From assembly GCA_029582265.1 (NCBI GenBank), contig CM055821.1, positions 40,805,004-40,869,003 on the forward strand: DNA of 64,000 nt. The letters are read 5' to 3'. This DNA is from Zoroaster sp. YZ-2022. Lineage: Eukaryota; Echinodermata; Asteroidea; Forcipulatida; Zoroasteridae. Below, one piece after another: positions 24,104 to 34,707 of the stretch. The notes beneath the pieces were generated by a model. That model ran no database searches, was not told the DNA's origin, and saw nothing but the letters and a program-made list of their open reading frames with translations. A program made the translations under genes and the position numbers. Within the stretch, counting starts at the first letter, position 1, and each line of letters starts with the position of its first letter.

Positions 24104-25850
24104 TATGGAACGCTACAGCTGCCTTCGGTGCCCATATCGCTTCATTCGGCTGATTCACCATTTTATTCGGCCGATTCACCATTTCATTCTGCTATATCAC
24201 CATTTCATTCGGCTACTCATCATTTCATTTGCCCAATCGTCATTTCATTCGGCTAGTCTTCATTTCGTTCGCCTTTTCGTCATTTCATTCGGCTAGTCGT
24301 CATTTCATTCGGCCATTCACCATTTCATTTGCCCAATCATCATTTCATTCGGCTAGTCTTCATTTCATTCGGCTATTCACCATTTCATTTGCCCAATCAT
24401 CATTTCATTCGGCTAGTCTTCATTTCGTTCGGCTTTTCGTCATTTCATTCGGCTAGTCATCATTTCATTCGGCTATTCACCATTTCATTTGCCACCAAGA
24501 TCAAGCTAGCCGCGGATTCAACCGCGGATTCAGCTGCAGGTTTTCTCACGGATTTAACCGGATCGGGTCAGTTTAAAAACTGGATAGGTTGGTCCAGTGC
24601 GTGTGAATACTTCACTCAATACGGTACGTTTCCACACGGCCGGGCGCAGGCGAAATGAAATGATGATTGCGCCCAGCCTCTGTCGTTAAAAGCGTAATCG
24701 TATAACGCCAAAACCACGATATGCCCTAAGGTGAAATGTCATTTCCATAATTCGTTAACAAAAATTATCAAAAATTAACATTATAGGGGGCACAAATTGT
24801 TTTAACTTTTGACGAGTTGGTCACAAATACTCTGCATTGTTTAACTATATATACACGGCATATACCGGCGATAATGGTACATATTCTAGAGTCCCTTTAA
24901 TTATGAAATATTAATCGTATCAAGCCAAAACCACGATATGCCCTAAGTTGAAATGTCATCTTTATAATTCATTAACAAAAATTAACAAAAATTAACATTA
25001 AAGGGGGCACAAATTGTTTTAACTTTTGACGAGTTGGTCATAATTAAAGTGACGCTAGAATATGTACCATTATCGCCGGTATGTGCCGTGTATAGTTACA
25101 CAATGCAGAGTATTTGTGACCAACTCATCTAAAGTTAAAACAATTTGTGCCCCCTATAATGTTAATTTTTGTTAATTTTTGTTAACGAATTATGGAGATG
25201 ACATTTCACCTTAGGGCATATCGTGGTTTTGGCGTTACAAGATTACGCTTTTAACGACAGAGGCTGGGCGCAATCATCATTTCATTTCGCCTGCGCCCGG
25301 CCGTGTGGAAACGTACCGTATTGAGTGCAGTATTCACACGCACTGGACCAACCTATCCAGTTTTTAAACTGACCCGATCCGGTTAAATCCGTGAGAAAAC
25401 CTGCAGCTGAATCCGCGGTTGAATCCGCGGTTGAATCCGCGGCTAGCTTGATCTTGGTGGCAAATGAAATGGTGAATAGTCGAATGAAATGATGACTAGC
25501 CGAATGAAATGATGAAAAGCCGAACGAAATGAAGACTAGCCGAAAGAAATGATGATTGGGCAAATGAAATGGTGAATAGCCGAATGAAATGAAGACTAGC
25601 CGAATGAAATGATGATTGGGCAAATGAAATGGTGAATGGCCGAATGAAATGACGACTAGCCGAATGAAATGACGAAAAGGCGAACGAAATGAAGACTAGC
25701 CGAATGAAATGACGATTGGGCAAATGAAATGATGAGTAGCCGAATGAAATGGTGATATAGCAGAATGAAATGGTGAATCGGCCGAATAAAATGGTGAATC
25801 AGCCGAATGAAGCGATATGGGCACCGAAGGCAGCTGTATAGCGTTCCATA
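24104..25850. mobile_element. TU-like foldback element, arms of about 800 bp
   Basis: Left arm 24104-24905 and right arm about 25030-25850 are near-identical inverted copies. Each arm has a short unique tip (TATGGAACGC..CAGCTGCCTTCGGTGCCC), an outer domain of about 18 tandem 20-bp units based on CATTTCATTCGGCTAGTCNT, and a unique inner domain. The centre (24905-25030) is not a simple loop but a third, partial copy of the inner domain in left orientation. Sea-urchin TU elements have this architecture of tandem-repeat outer domain and unique inner domain. The open frames across the 20-bp units, with HFIRL-type peptide repeats, are by-products of the repeats. No target duplication was found. Confidence 0.88.
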
Positions 25851-26066
25851 GCGGGGAGGGGGTGACTTTTCAAAACTCGCTGTGAGGGAGACGCAGAACG
25901 CTGGTTTTAATGATGGTTTAAAAAAAAAAAAAAAAAAAAGTTTTTTGTTTACATTAAGGAATCATCTTTTATTGAACGTTAACTTAAATATAGTAATCAT
26001 TAAGGATATATTGAATGAATTTTGGCGAGAATTAGCCGTGCCCAGTGCCGTTCAAGTGTGGCTTTA

Positions 26067-26405
26067 AAAAATCAAAATATATAGAAATAATTATGTGAAT
26101 TGTATTGACATATTTTAGTTCTCATTAATCTCACTTAGATTCATGATTTATTATTTTCCCCATCGGTAGGCGATGAAGTCAAGCACTTTGGGACTATTTG
26201 TTGATTATTTATAGAATTGTCCAAATAGCAATAGTACAGCCACTTGAGAGTAATTTTACAAAGTTTGAATAAAATATTTATTGGACAAACAGATTGAAAT
26301 TTAAATTTGTCAATTAAAAATATCTCTACTTGTATGACTAATTTAAAGGAGTGTACACATTGGTTATTACAACGTACTAACATAGAAAATAAGAAAGATA
26401 ATTAT
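26067..26405 (+). repeat. Direct repeat flanking the palindrome, right copy
   Basis: Right counterpart of 23031-23390, with similar length and small indels such as an extra TTAGATTC near 26135. A run of about 20 A lies just upstream at about 25919-25940. Confidence 0.9.
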
Positions 26406-26418
26406 TTTACCAGTCATT

Positions 26419-27004
26419 ACCAGTCATTGGCCTGTCAATGACTCGACTCATCTCAAGCTCCATTAACTCCATTTAGCCATAAACTCAACTTTAAAGTTTG
26501 TTCAATGACTAAGTATATTTTAGAAGTTATAGGCCTAAAGGAACTACGGTTTGTTGATATCATTTTCCAAGGCGGAACTATTCTTTAGGCCAAAAAAAAA
26601 TAGTTGTGTTTCCTATATTACACTGAAAAAAAAATTAGGGTGGGTAGGTGGGTAAAATCATTTTTGTTTGGCTCTAAATTGTTTTAGCCAAAAATATTAG
26701 GGTGGGTTTGGATCGAATGACTGGATTTGAATCGAATTGATCGTGCAGACTTTGTTACCAGTCAATGACTCGACTCATCTCGAGCTCCATTAACTCCATT
26801 TAGCCATAAACTCAACTTTAAAGTTTGTTCAATGACTAAGTATATTTTAGAAGTTATAGGCCTAAAGGAACTACGGTTTGTTGATATCATTTCCCCAGGG
26901 TGAACTATTCTTTAGGCCAAAAAAAAAAATTAGGGTGGGTAGGTGGGTAAAATCTTTTTTTTGTTGCTCTAAATTGTTTTAGCCAAAAATATTAGGGTGG
27001 GATG
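26419..27004 (+). repeat. Tandem duplication of about 290 and 250 bp
   Basis: 26419-26704 and 26757-27004 share CAATGACTCGACTCATCTC, AACTCAACTTTAAAGTTTGT and AAGGAACTACGGTTTGTTGA and end in TTAGGGTGGGTAGGTGGGTA with TTTTAGCCAAAAATATTAGG. A third partial copy (TTTTAGAAGTTATACGCCTC onward) lies at about 28727-28800. Confidence 0.85.
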
Positions 27005-28182
27005 ACGGTCAATTTTTTTTTGCGCACTCATTTGTAACAGGTAATAAGTGACAATGTCAGATTTATACTGTACATGTTAATACTACCTATCAGCACTGTA
27101 TATTCACTGGTTGAGTGGTTTAAGAATATCTGAATTTAGAAAGCAGATGGTTGTGAGTACAAATACACAAGACCATGGCCACTTTTTTCAAAGGCTTCCA
27201 TTAACACCCATTTATTGTTTACCAACATATCAAGCAAAACAAACATGACATTTACACTCAGTATGACTACAAACACCTGCAATATGTTGCTGTTGTGTTT
27301 TATTACTTTGTCTTCTATAAATATGGAGAAATAAAGAAAATAAAATATACATGTATTCCATGTTTTATGTTGTTTACTTTCTTTTTAAAGGCTGTATTTG
27401 CATATTCAGTTGTGTCTAATACAGCCAGGAAAAAAACGAGATAAATTAAATTGCACTTCAGAATATACTTTTTTCTTCTGTTTATGAACAATGGTACAGT
27501 ACCTAAAAACCTGTAAAATCATGCATCCTACTTTTATTTAAATGTTTTGGTCAGATGATGTACGTGTACCTGTAATTTAGATTTGTCCTTGCTATTTTTA
27601 CATGTGTAAGTTCAGGGTTTTGCCCTTAATTTTTGTTTTTCACTGTCCAGCAGGACCAGTAGGCTTGAATTGTGACTGGTCCGCCAGGTTTTTAACTGGT
27701 CCATCATATATGGCGTGTGCACGCAGTATTCAATCAGTTTCATATAAAAATTATGTTTTGGACAAGTCAGACATCAGAGTTACTCTAATTATAGTTAATA
27801 CACTGTCTAGCACAGCCACATATCAGTTATGAATGAAGAAATACACATACTAACAATAACTTGATTACGGTCAGAAATGTTATTTATTGGAAAACGAAAC
27901 GATTTTACAAAAGGGCGGGTTATATGCCGAGGTTGAAGAAGAAATGCACATGTAAGCAAAGATCGTTTGTAAAATAACTTAAGGTGTAAAAAACTTCTGT
28001 TCTAACAAACAAAAACAGAAACCTACAAAACATGGCATGTAAAATACTGATTGTCACCAAAGAATTTATCGTCCAAGGAATTACATTCTCATCCAGCGCA
28101 CTATTTTGATCCAGTCATTGGAAGGCACTCGGACTATGTACTCGCCCACTGCAGTTAGCACGTGTGTCAATGTATATGCATA
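27005..28182. other. No gene recognised
   Basis: AT-rich, with many short TTTA and TACATGTA motifs. No coding signal recognised. Confidence 0.4.
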
Positions 28183-28353
28183 GCGCGCAACAAATTTTTC
28201 TATTGGTCGAACGAGAACAATACGTCATCATACAACCAATAGAAATATTCGTTACGCGCTGTGTGCAATGCCTATAGCGCGTAAAACGTTTTCTTATTGG
28301 TCGAACGAGAACACATACCTTGACATACAACCAATAGAAATATTTGTTACGCG
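28183..28353. repeat. Two tandem palindromes with CCAAT boxes
   Basis: 28183-28259 and 28277-28353 are each imperfect palindromes: GCGCG(C/T)AA..., then TATTGGTCGAACGAGAAC, then ACCAATAGAAATAT and GTTACGCG. Each half carries a CCAAT box in opposite orientation, so the pair has four CCAAT elements and repeated TAGCGCG motifs. This could be a compact promoter-like array or a tandem MITE. Confidence 0.6.
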
Positions 28354-28359
28354 ATTTGG

Positions 28360-29610
28360 ACATGTCACTCACAAAATGTGAGCACGCCTCGTGCGTGTGA
28401 AGTGCCGCTCGCCTGAGCTGAAAATTATCAGAACGCTCTGATCATTCTTAGACAGTTTTGATGTAAGTCCAATAAAGACAAAAATAAATTAACTCAGTCT
28501 TGCGGTTACTTTCTTAATTGCACATTCTTTAATTGGCTTTGTCGGAATAAAAAAAAAAAAATTTTAAATACAGGACGATGTACACAAAAATTAGGCTCGG
28601 CACCATAAGTTTTTATTTTTTATTATTTTTTCGAATAAAAAGATATAGGTTCTGCGTGATTTTCTAGGTTGGGTCGGGTAACCGGAAACACAACTATTTT
28701 TTTGTTCGGCCTTATGGCCTACTTTTATTTTAGAAGTTATACGCCTCAAGGAACTATGGTTTGTTGATGTCATTTTCCAAGGGGGAACTTTTCATTATGG
28801 CCTACATTTATAATCCAAGAAGCTCTAAAATTTAAACGTATACCATGTCACAGTTTCACAGGATTTGTTTGTGATGAAGAACACGGACAGCGTGGTCGTA
28901 GCCTCCTCCTGATGGGAACAAGTATAAACAATGCAGCCGAACAAACAAAGAAAGCGGCAATGACAATTAAGCTTAGGACATAGTTACCTGTGGCGTCAAA
29001 CAAACCACCTGTCAGATAAATGGAAACAATAACAGATATTTACAAAATTGTAAGCCATAAACACGAGGTTCAAAGGGGGGTGAGGTTGCCCGCCACGCGG
29101 TAATTAAACCAAATAATTTAGCAATGCATTTGGGAAAGTTGCACCTCTGAGCGTGAACCATTATTAACCAACCAAAGTGTATAAGTTATGCATCTCAATA
29201 CCTCATCAATGTTATTAGAACAACAAAAGGTGTTATAACAACAAAAGGTGTTATAACAACACAAATGCCCCGCTACCGTAACCATTCGTATGAACCATTC
29301 GTATGAACCCTTTTAACGTCAAATTTCATAGGAACTATTTGATTCTGAGGGACCATTCATTTATATCACCATTGTTTGGTTTAGGTAATAGTGATCTCGA
29401 GTTGTGGCCCCCAAAGTAAAACAATTGTTATTTGGAGTTTCACTAGGAAGCTACCTGTCAAGTTTCATGACAATTACATGAAGTTATTGCTGGGACACAC
29501 ATGCTTACACACCCAACCCTATACAGATCAGATTTGTGGGGCACCACCATTGTCCGATCCTCCTATTATCCTTTTCCTTTCGAATTTATCTGGTGGGGTA
29601 CACGGAAACA
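28360..29610. other. No gene; minor tandem repeats
   Basis: AACAAAAGGTGTTATAAC repeats at about 29220-29258, and AACCATTCGTATG repeats at about 29279-29304. Poly-A and poly-T tracts occur near 28550 and 28615. No exon recognised. Confidence 0.4.
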
Positions 29611-29868
29611 AATAATAATAATAATAATAATGTGTGGACTTATATAGCGCACGTATCCACCAACTAAGTGGTGCTCAAGGCGCATTCTTTTACGTGCATT
29701 ACACAACACACGGGACCTACGGCTTTACGTCCCATCCGAAGGACGAAGCAATTATGGTTAAGTACCTTGTTCAAGGACACAAGTGTCACGACCGGGGCTC
29801 GAACCCACACCCTGCTGCTGGCAACACCAGAACTTGAGTTCGGTGCGCTAGACCGCTCGGCCACGACA
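29611..29868 (-). mobile_element. tRNA-derived SINE with (ATT)n tail
   Basis: On the minus strand the element begins GTCGTGGCCGAGCGGTCTAG, a pol III A box like those of tRNA-Leu/Ser, with a B box GGTTCGAGCCC about 50 bases later. A conserved-looking body (CTTGTGTCCTTGAACAAGGT, GGATGGGACGTAAAGCCG) and a short ATT-repeat tail at 29612-29630 follow. Promoter, body and simple-repeat tail in this order define a full-length SINE, transcribed by RNA polymerase III and mobilised by a partner LINE. Confidence 0.88.
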
Positions 29869-29879
29869 CTCCACAAAGA

Positions 29880-30640
29880 CCGACTTGTGAGGTATCACTG
29901 TCCCCATTGTGTCAGTACCCCAAAAGTGGCCTCCTGCTCACCACACCTTTGTGTTATATACCCTTTGTGGATATTATTTGTTCTTGCGGAGTTAAACCAA
30001 TTGCACAGAATATTCTTTTTGGAGCGGATTTGTTTTCAGCCTTTCCCTTGAATAATCTACTCCATTTTGCGACAGATAACGACATATGCCTAAAATGCTT
30101 TCCTTTTTGAGGAAATTGAGATTTTCTAATTCGTGAAAACCTTGTGTAGACATGTGTAAATACATATAATGTGTCAAGATCCTGCGTAGTGTGGACGTCT
30201 TTTGTTCTCAAGTCCACATAGCGTATGTAACTCAAACTCACACGGAAAGACAAGGCAGAAACTATTACTCTTCGGGTTTCGCCGGCGAGGGATAAAAATG
30301 TCGAAGTGCATTTCAAATGCAACAAAATAACTGAGTCAGAATCTGCACCAAGGAGCGTTTACGACTGTTTTATGTATAGACCTGTAGGCCTACTTGGTGA
30401 AAGAGACGACATCCATTCTTAATGTAGACCAATGCGGCCTCGATGTAAGCCTAACTACAAGATCAATTTCACTGGAAAGGATTTTAAAATAAATATATTT
30501 GTCTTTAAAATGAGAACACCTTATTGTTGATGTTGTAGGCCTCGGCCAACCATTGCTTTTTACAAATCACAATCAACTTCACCTGAAAGGGGTGCACTGA
30601 ATAAGATTCCAATACCAAAAGGAAAGACAGCAACCATCGC
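29880..30640. other. No gene recognised
   Basis: Short open frames on both strands without family pattern. Confidence 0.35.
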
Positions 30641-30689
30641 TACGCTCTCCGAATTGTATTCACTGAATAGCTTGGCTGCTACTCGGCCC

Positions 30690-31285
30690 TTCCATGGCAA
30701 AACAGCCCAACTCGAAAATTTTGATTTTTGAGATAAGATCATTTTTGGGTAAATTGAGGGCGCTCTTTTCATTTGTGAAAGTTTCAAAGGCGTACGATGG
30801 ATTGTTTTGAAGATAGCATGTCCTATCTCACATTCTTTGCACACGTTCACTCTGGTTTTGTATGGCAAAACGCCTTATCTCTAACCTAAGTCATTCACAG
30901 TTTCTTGTTTTGCTTGGTAAAACATTGTAAGTCCAAGATAGACTACTTTGCCTTCCAAATTGATTATAACCTAATGTGGAGTGTTTAGGGTAAAACAACT
31001 TAACTTGAAGATAAGCTGTTTTGCCAAAAAAATATCTAAGTTTGAGAAACGTCTAACTTTGAATTAAGTCATGCATACTTTATTTTTATTTGGTAAAACA
31101 TACTAAGTCTAAGATACATAGATCTGCCTTTCAAATGAGTTCAAAACATAATGTTGAGTGTTTATGGCAAAACAAGTTTACTTTAAGATAGGCTGTTTTG
31201 CCATAAAAAAAAACCTTATAGTTAAGACATGTCCATCTCTGAGATAAGCTCATTTGCCATAAAAATACTTGAACTATTGAGGGCG
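30690..31285. repeat. Degenerate tandem repeats ending in TTTTGCCA
   Basis: Units of about 190-240 bp recur: TATGGCAAAACGCCTTATCT, GGTAAAACAT(T/A)..TAAGTC(C/T)AAGATA, and GAAGATAAGCTGTTTTGCCA. GAGGGCGCT marks both edges (about 30757 and 31277). The AAGATA..GTTTTGCCATAAA motif also appears as a short-period tandem repeat at 63727-63945. The block lies just upstream of the first exon at 31325. Confidence 0.6.
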
Positions 31286-31324
31286 CTATCACCATTCTAA
31301 CTCATCAAATGTATAATAGCGGCC

Positions 31325-34300
31325 ATGTTCAACCTCAAGCTGCACAGCAGGGGCTTTCAAATTCTCCAAAGGGCATTGGAAAAAAACCAAGGTATGTCTA
31401 TCTTTTACATGCTTAAGTCTTAAATATAATCCTATAGAACTCAGAGGTAATCAGTAGATAGATGAAAGTCCAATGTAATCAGCGCCCATATAAATTATAA
31501 TGTTGCAAATTGCATGATGCAGGCAAGGGTTAGGCCTACGTTACTTACACACTGGTCAAACTGCCATGACTGCTGCATCATCTTAGCTTACACATAGGTT
31601 AGGCTAAGCCTGCGTAACTCCAACTTTTCATGTTTCTGTTTGATCCATTTTGAAATATTTCAATACAGCCAGGGTTTATCGATTCATATTTTGTTGTAAA
31701 TTTTATGAATAGGCCTGAGTTAATGAATAGGCGTTGATAATGTAGGCCGAATTGTATTTTAATATGCATATGGCTATGCAGTCTTTTGATAATGATAGGA
31801 GGACTAGTTTTAGTCATTTTTAAGTTTTTGCAAATCTGATGCCAACATGTTTGTCACTAATGAAAGTAAATGTCGATTTTGTTCCCCAGCAAGTCCCTAG
31901 ATCACTAAAGCAGACCTTAAAACAGGTAATCAATTATCTTAAGGGTAAAATCTAGGAGTAAATAAAGAAGACTGTGATAACATTCATATCATATCATTTC
32001 TAATATTCCTTTCCTCCTTTACAGGCAAGAAGCAGCTCAAACATGACGACACAGAACTTATCAAAGGTAATAAAATGAAGTTTAAGTAGAGTTAATACAT
32101 TATTGAGCTTATTAATGTACTTATTACTTATTAATGAAAGCACTTGTTTAATGCAGGTATATTTCATTTGCTTTTAATTTTGTCCTTGGATTTTGTATGA
32201 TTATCGTCAGCAGGTGATAACAAAGTAGATTGTGGCATTATTTTATCTGTTTTTAAATGCTTAATTTAAGTTATTATCTTTCATATATTTACAGTGCCAG
32301 ATGGACTGAATGATGTTCACATGCAGGTGTCTGATTCAGAGAGTAAGTTGATCTTCATAACAACGGCGCACCCAGGATTTTGCCTTTGGGGTGGGGGGGG
32401 GGAGGGCTCCACCCAGGATTTTGTCTTGTGGGGGCTCAAAGAAAATTTTACTCTCACAAATCAACTTGGCCTAGTATGTATATGTACGTATATATGTAAA
32501 AAAAAAAATCGGGGACCCTCTTGGGGGGGCGGGGGCTCAAGCCCCCCGAGCTCCCCCTTCCTTGGGTGCCCCGGTGTTTCATAATTTTACAGTTCAGCAA
32601 TGCCTCCAGGTATAGATAAACATTTAGTTGAAGATGTAGTTTCTACTGAGAATAATGGAAAATCTGAAACGCTTAATGTTATTCTCAATTGTATATATAC
32701 AGTGCCAAACAATGATGAACTCAAGAATGATGTCCCCAAGAAAAGTTTGTCTGATCCAAAGGGTAAGTTGTTTTTCATAAGTTGTTTTACTACAGCAGAC
32801 ATTGCTCAATCATTCAGCAGTTCCTGCAGTATTAATGTACATTTTTGTAATAGATGAATATTTAGATAAAATTGCAGTTCCTGACTTATACAACATTCTA
32901 AAATGATTGATTAAAATTATTCTCTATTATATAATACAGAGCTAAACAGTGACGGACTAAATGATGTTCGCATAAAAACGTTGTCTGATCCAAAGGGTAA
33001 GTTATGTTTGATAAATGTAAGTAATTTTACTGCTGCAGACATTGCTCGTTCATTCAGCAGTAGCTGCAGTAGTAATGTACAATTTGTGATAAATGAAGAT
33101 TTAGATAAAGATGTAGTTTCTTGCTTATAATAAATTATAAAGTGCTTTATTTAAATTACTCTCTATCATTTTACAGAGCCAAACAATGATGGACTGAATG
33201 ATGTTCACATGGAAAGTTTGTCTGATTCAGAGGGTATGTTGCTTTTCATAATTGGTTCTACAGACCTATTTCCTGAAGTGCTTGAAACATTTTCAACAAA
33301 GCACAATTTGGAGCTAGATTGTAGAAATTCTCCCATTTATTTCAACTGCAATAATATAGCAGCTATACATCTGAGTGCCGTATGCAATTTGTTTGCAAAT
33401 TCATATCATACCTTTTGTCAGAAAGTGAGCAACATTTTTATGTTATCATTTTTACAGATTATTTTCAACAGGACATTGTGGTAATGTGCAGCTCTTCAAC
33501 TGAAAATGCATTTAGTGAGATATTAGACTGCATTAGCGACTCTGATTTGAGTAAGTTATATATCCATAATTTCCTGAATATATTTAGTTGAGAAGTTTAA
33601 GTGAATGTTTCAAATACAAAATTTGTTAGATATAGGGCTTTATAGGCTATTTACCAATAATTCATTCATTCACAGATAATCCCAAAAGCAATCTGAACAA
33701 AGACGACAGCCTGCAGTTGTCTGATATAGACATACTTCTGGGACAAGTGGCACCAGAAGAGGATAACCAAAAGGTAATGCACTTCTCTTTTTATTTACAG
33801 TTATGCATTATTTGTGTACAAAGCTATGGAGATACTTCTGTTCTGCCTTGAATGACATCACAATATGGCTCAGGAATGTGGACATTTTCATTAGCAAAAA
33901 GACCAAAATGTTTAAATTTCTCCCTTGTATTACTATACAGTAACACGTAAAGTAAGCTGTCCTACCTGTATTCAAATCATAACAATTCTATTGCATGGCT
34001 CCTTTAAGTGTAATTAAGGTTGTGCTCAATATTAAATGCTAAATAAAATCTTCTATCACAAAATGCACATCACTACGGCAGGTATTGCTGAAGAACCTGA
34101 TGCAGTTCAACAAGAAGTTGTAGATCAACCTCCACCCAACAAAGATGGCAGCCTGCTATTGTCTGATATAGACCTACTTCTTGGACAAGTAGCACCAGAA
34201 GAGGATAGCCAAAAAGGTAATGTAATCATCTTTTATTTATAGGTATACACTTTTTTTATTTTAATGTTACAGCTATTTCTTTAATTGTAATTAAATAATA

Positions 34301-34445
34301 CTCAAGACAAAATACAAAATAAAATCTTCATCTATCACAAATGCAGGTATTGCTGAACAACCTGAGGAAGTTCCACTAGATGCTGTAGATCAGCCTCCAC
34401 CCAATCCAGAGGCTCTGCAAGAGAGAGGGTTAAATAAATCTAAAG
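31325..34445 (+). CDS. Exons 1-10 of a gene with duplicated phase 1-1 exons
   Basis: Predicted exons: 31325-31391 (ATG; MFNLKLHSRGFQILQRALE), 32025-32066, 32295-32342, 32703-32762, 32940-32996, 33177-33233, 33458-33550, 33676-33773, 34082-34216 and 34347-34445. Each sits between CAG and GTAAGT/GTATGT/GTAATG-like signals. Apart from exon 8, internal exons begin after the first base of a codon and have lengths divisible by three, so any can be skipped. Exons 3-6 are variants of one module (DGLNDVHM.SLSDSE). Exons 8 and 9 share LSDIDLLLGQVAPEED, and exons 9 and 10 share GIAEQPE and VDQPPPN. Exon 8 is 98 bp, one base short in an A-run, and breaks the frame if included. The exons encode an acidic, low-complexity N-terminal region leading into the domain in 34708-36425. 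I infer one transcription unit; no promoter was identified. Confidence 0.7.
32361..32576. mobile_element. hAT-type MITE in the third intron
   Basis: Ends CAACGGCGCACCCAGG and (reverse complement of the right end) CACCGGGGCACCCAAGG form imperfect terminal repeats around a G/C-rich non-coding interior. Flanks are CTTCATAA (32353-32360) and TTTCATAA (32577-32584), a 7-of-8 match to an 8-bp target duplication. The introns after the sibling exons have TTTTCATAA at the same place, supporting the reconstructed empty site. Confidence 0.75.
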
Positions 34446-34707
34446 GTGAGGTTGAATAATCCTTTTTGCTGTGGATGTTATGCAATTTTAAGGAGAGGAC
34501 TTTATATTCATATTTCACACATAGCAGTTACTGTGGACACATAAAGATGTCGCTTGAATGCCCTGTTGTAAAATTCTCCTTCCACGCAAACTCAAATTAT
34601 TTAGTAATTCTTGACCATTAGTGATATAAATGAATCAATCTGAATTACTAGCAATTTGTTTTACTTTTTTCAGAAAACATTTTATTTCTTTGTATATATT
34701 TAAACAG

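Noticed and set aside
24084..24658. Open frames with repeated HFIRLVFISF peptides (and mirror frames at 25282-25723)
   Set aside because: They are translations of the 20-bp subrepeats in the foldback arms; three 20-bp units give a 20-residue peptide period and the same peptides appear in both arms.
31889..31935. Extra exon between exons 1 and 2 (after TGTTCCCCAG)
   Set aside because: In the phase used by neighbouring exons it meets a stop after two codons, and its donor GTAATC is weak.
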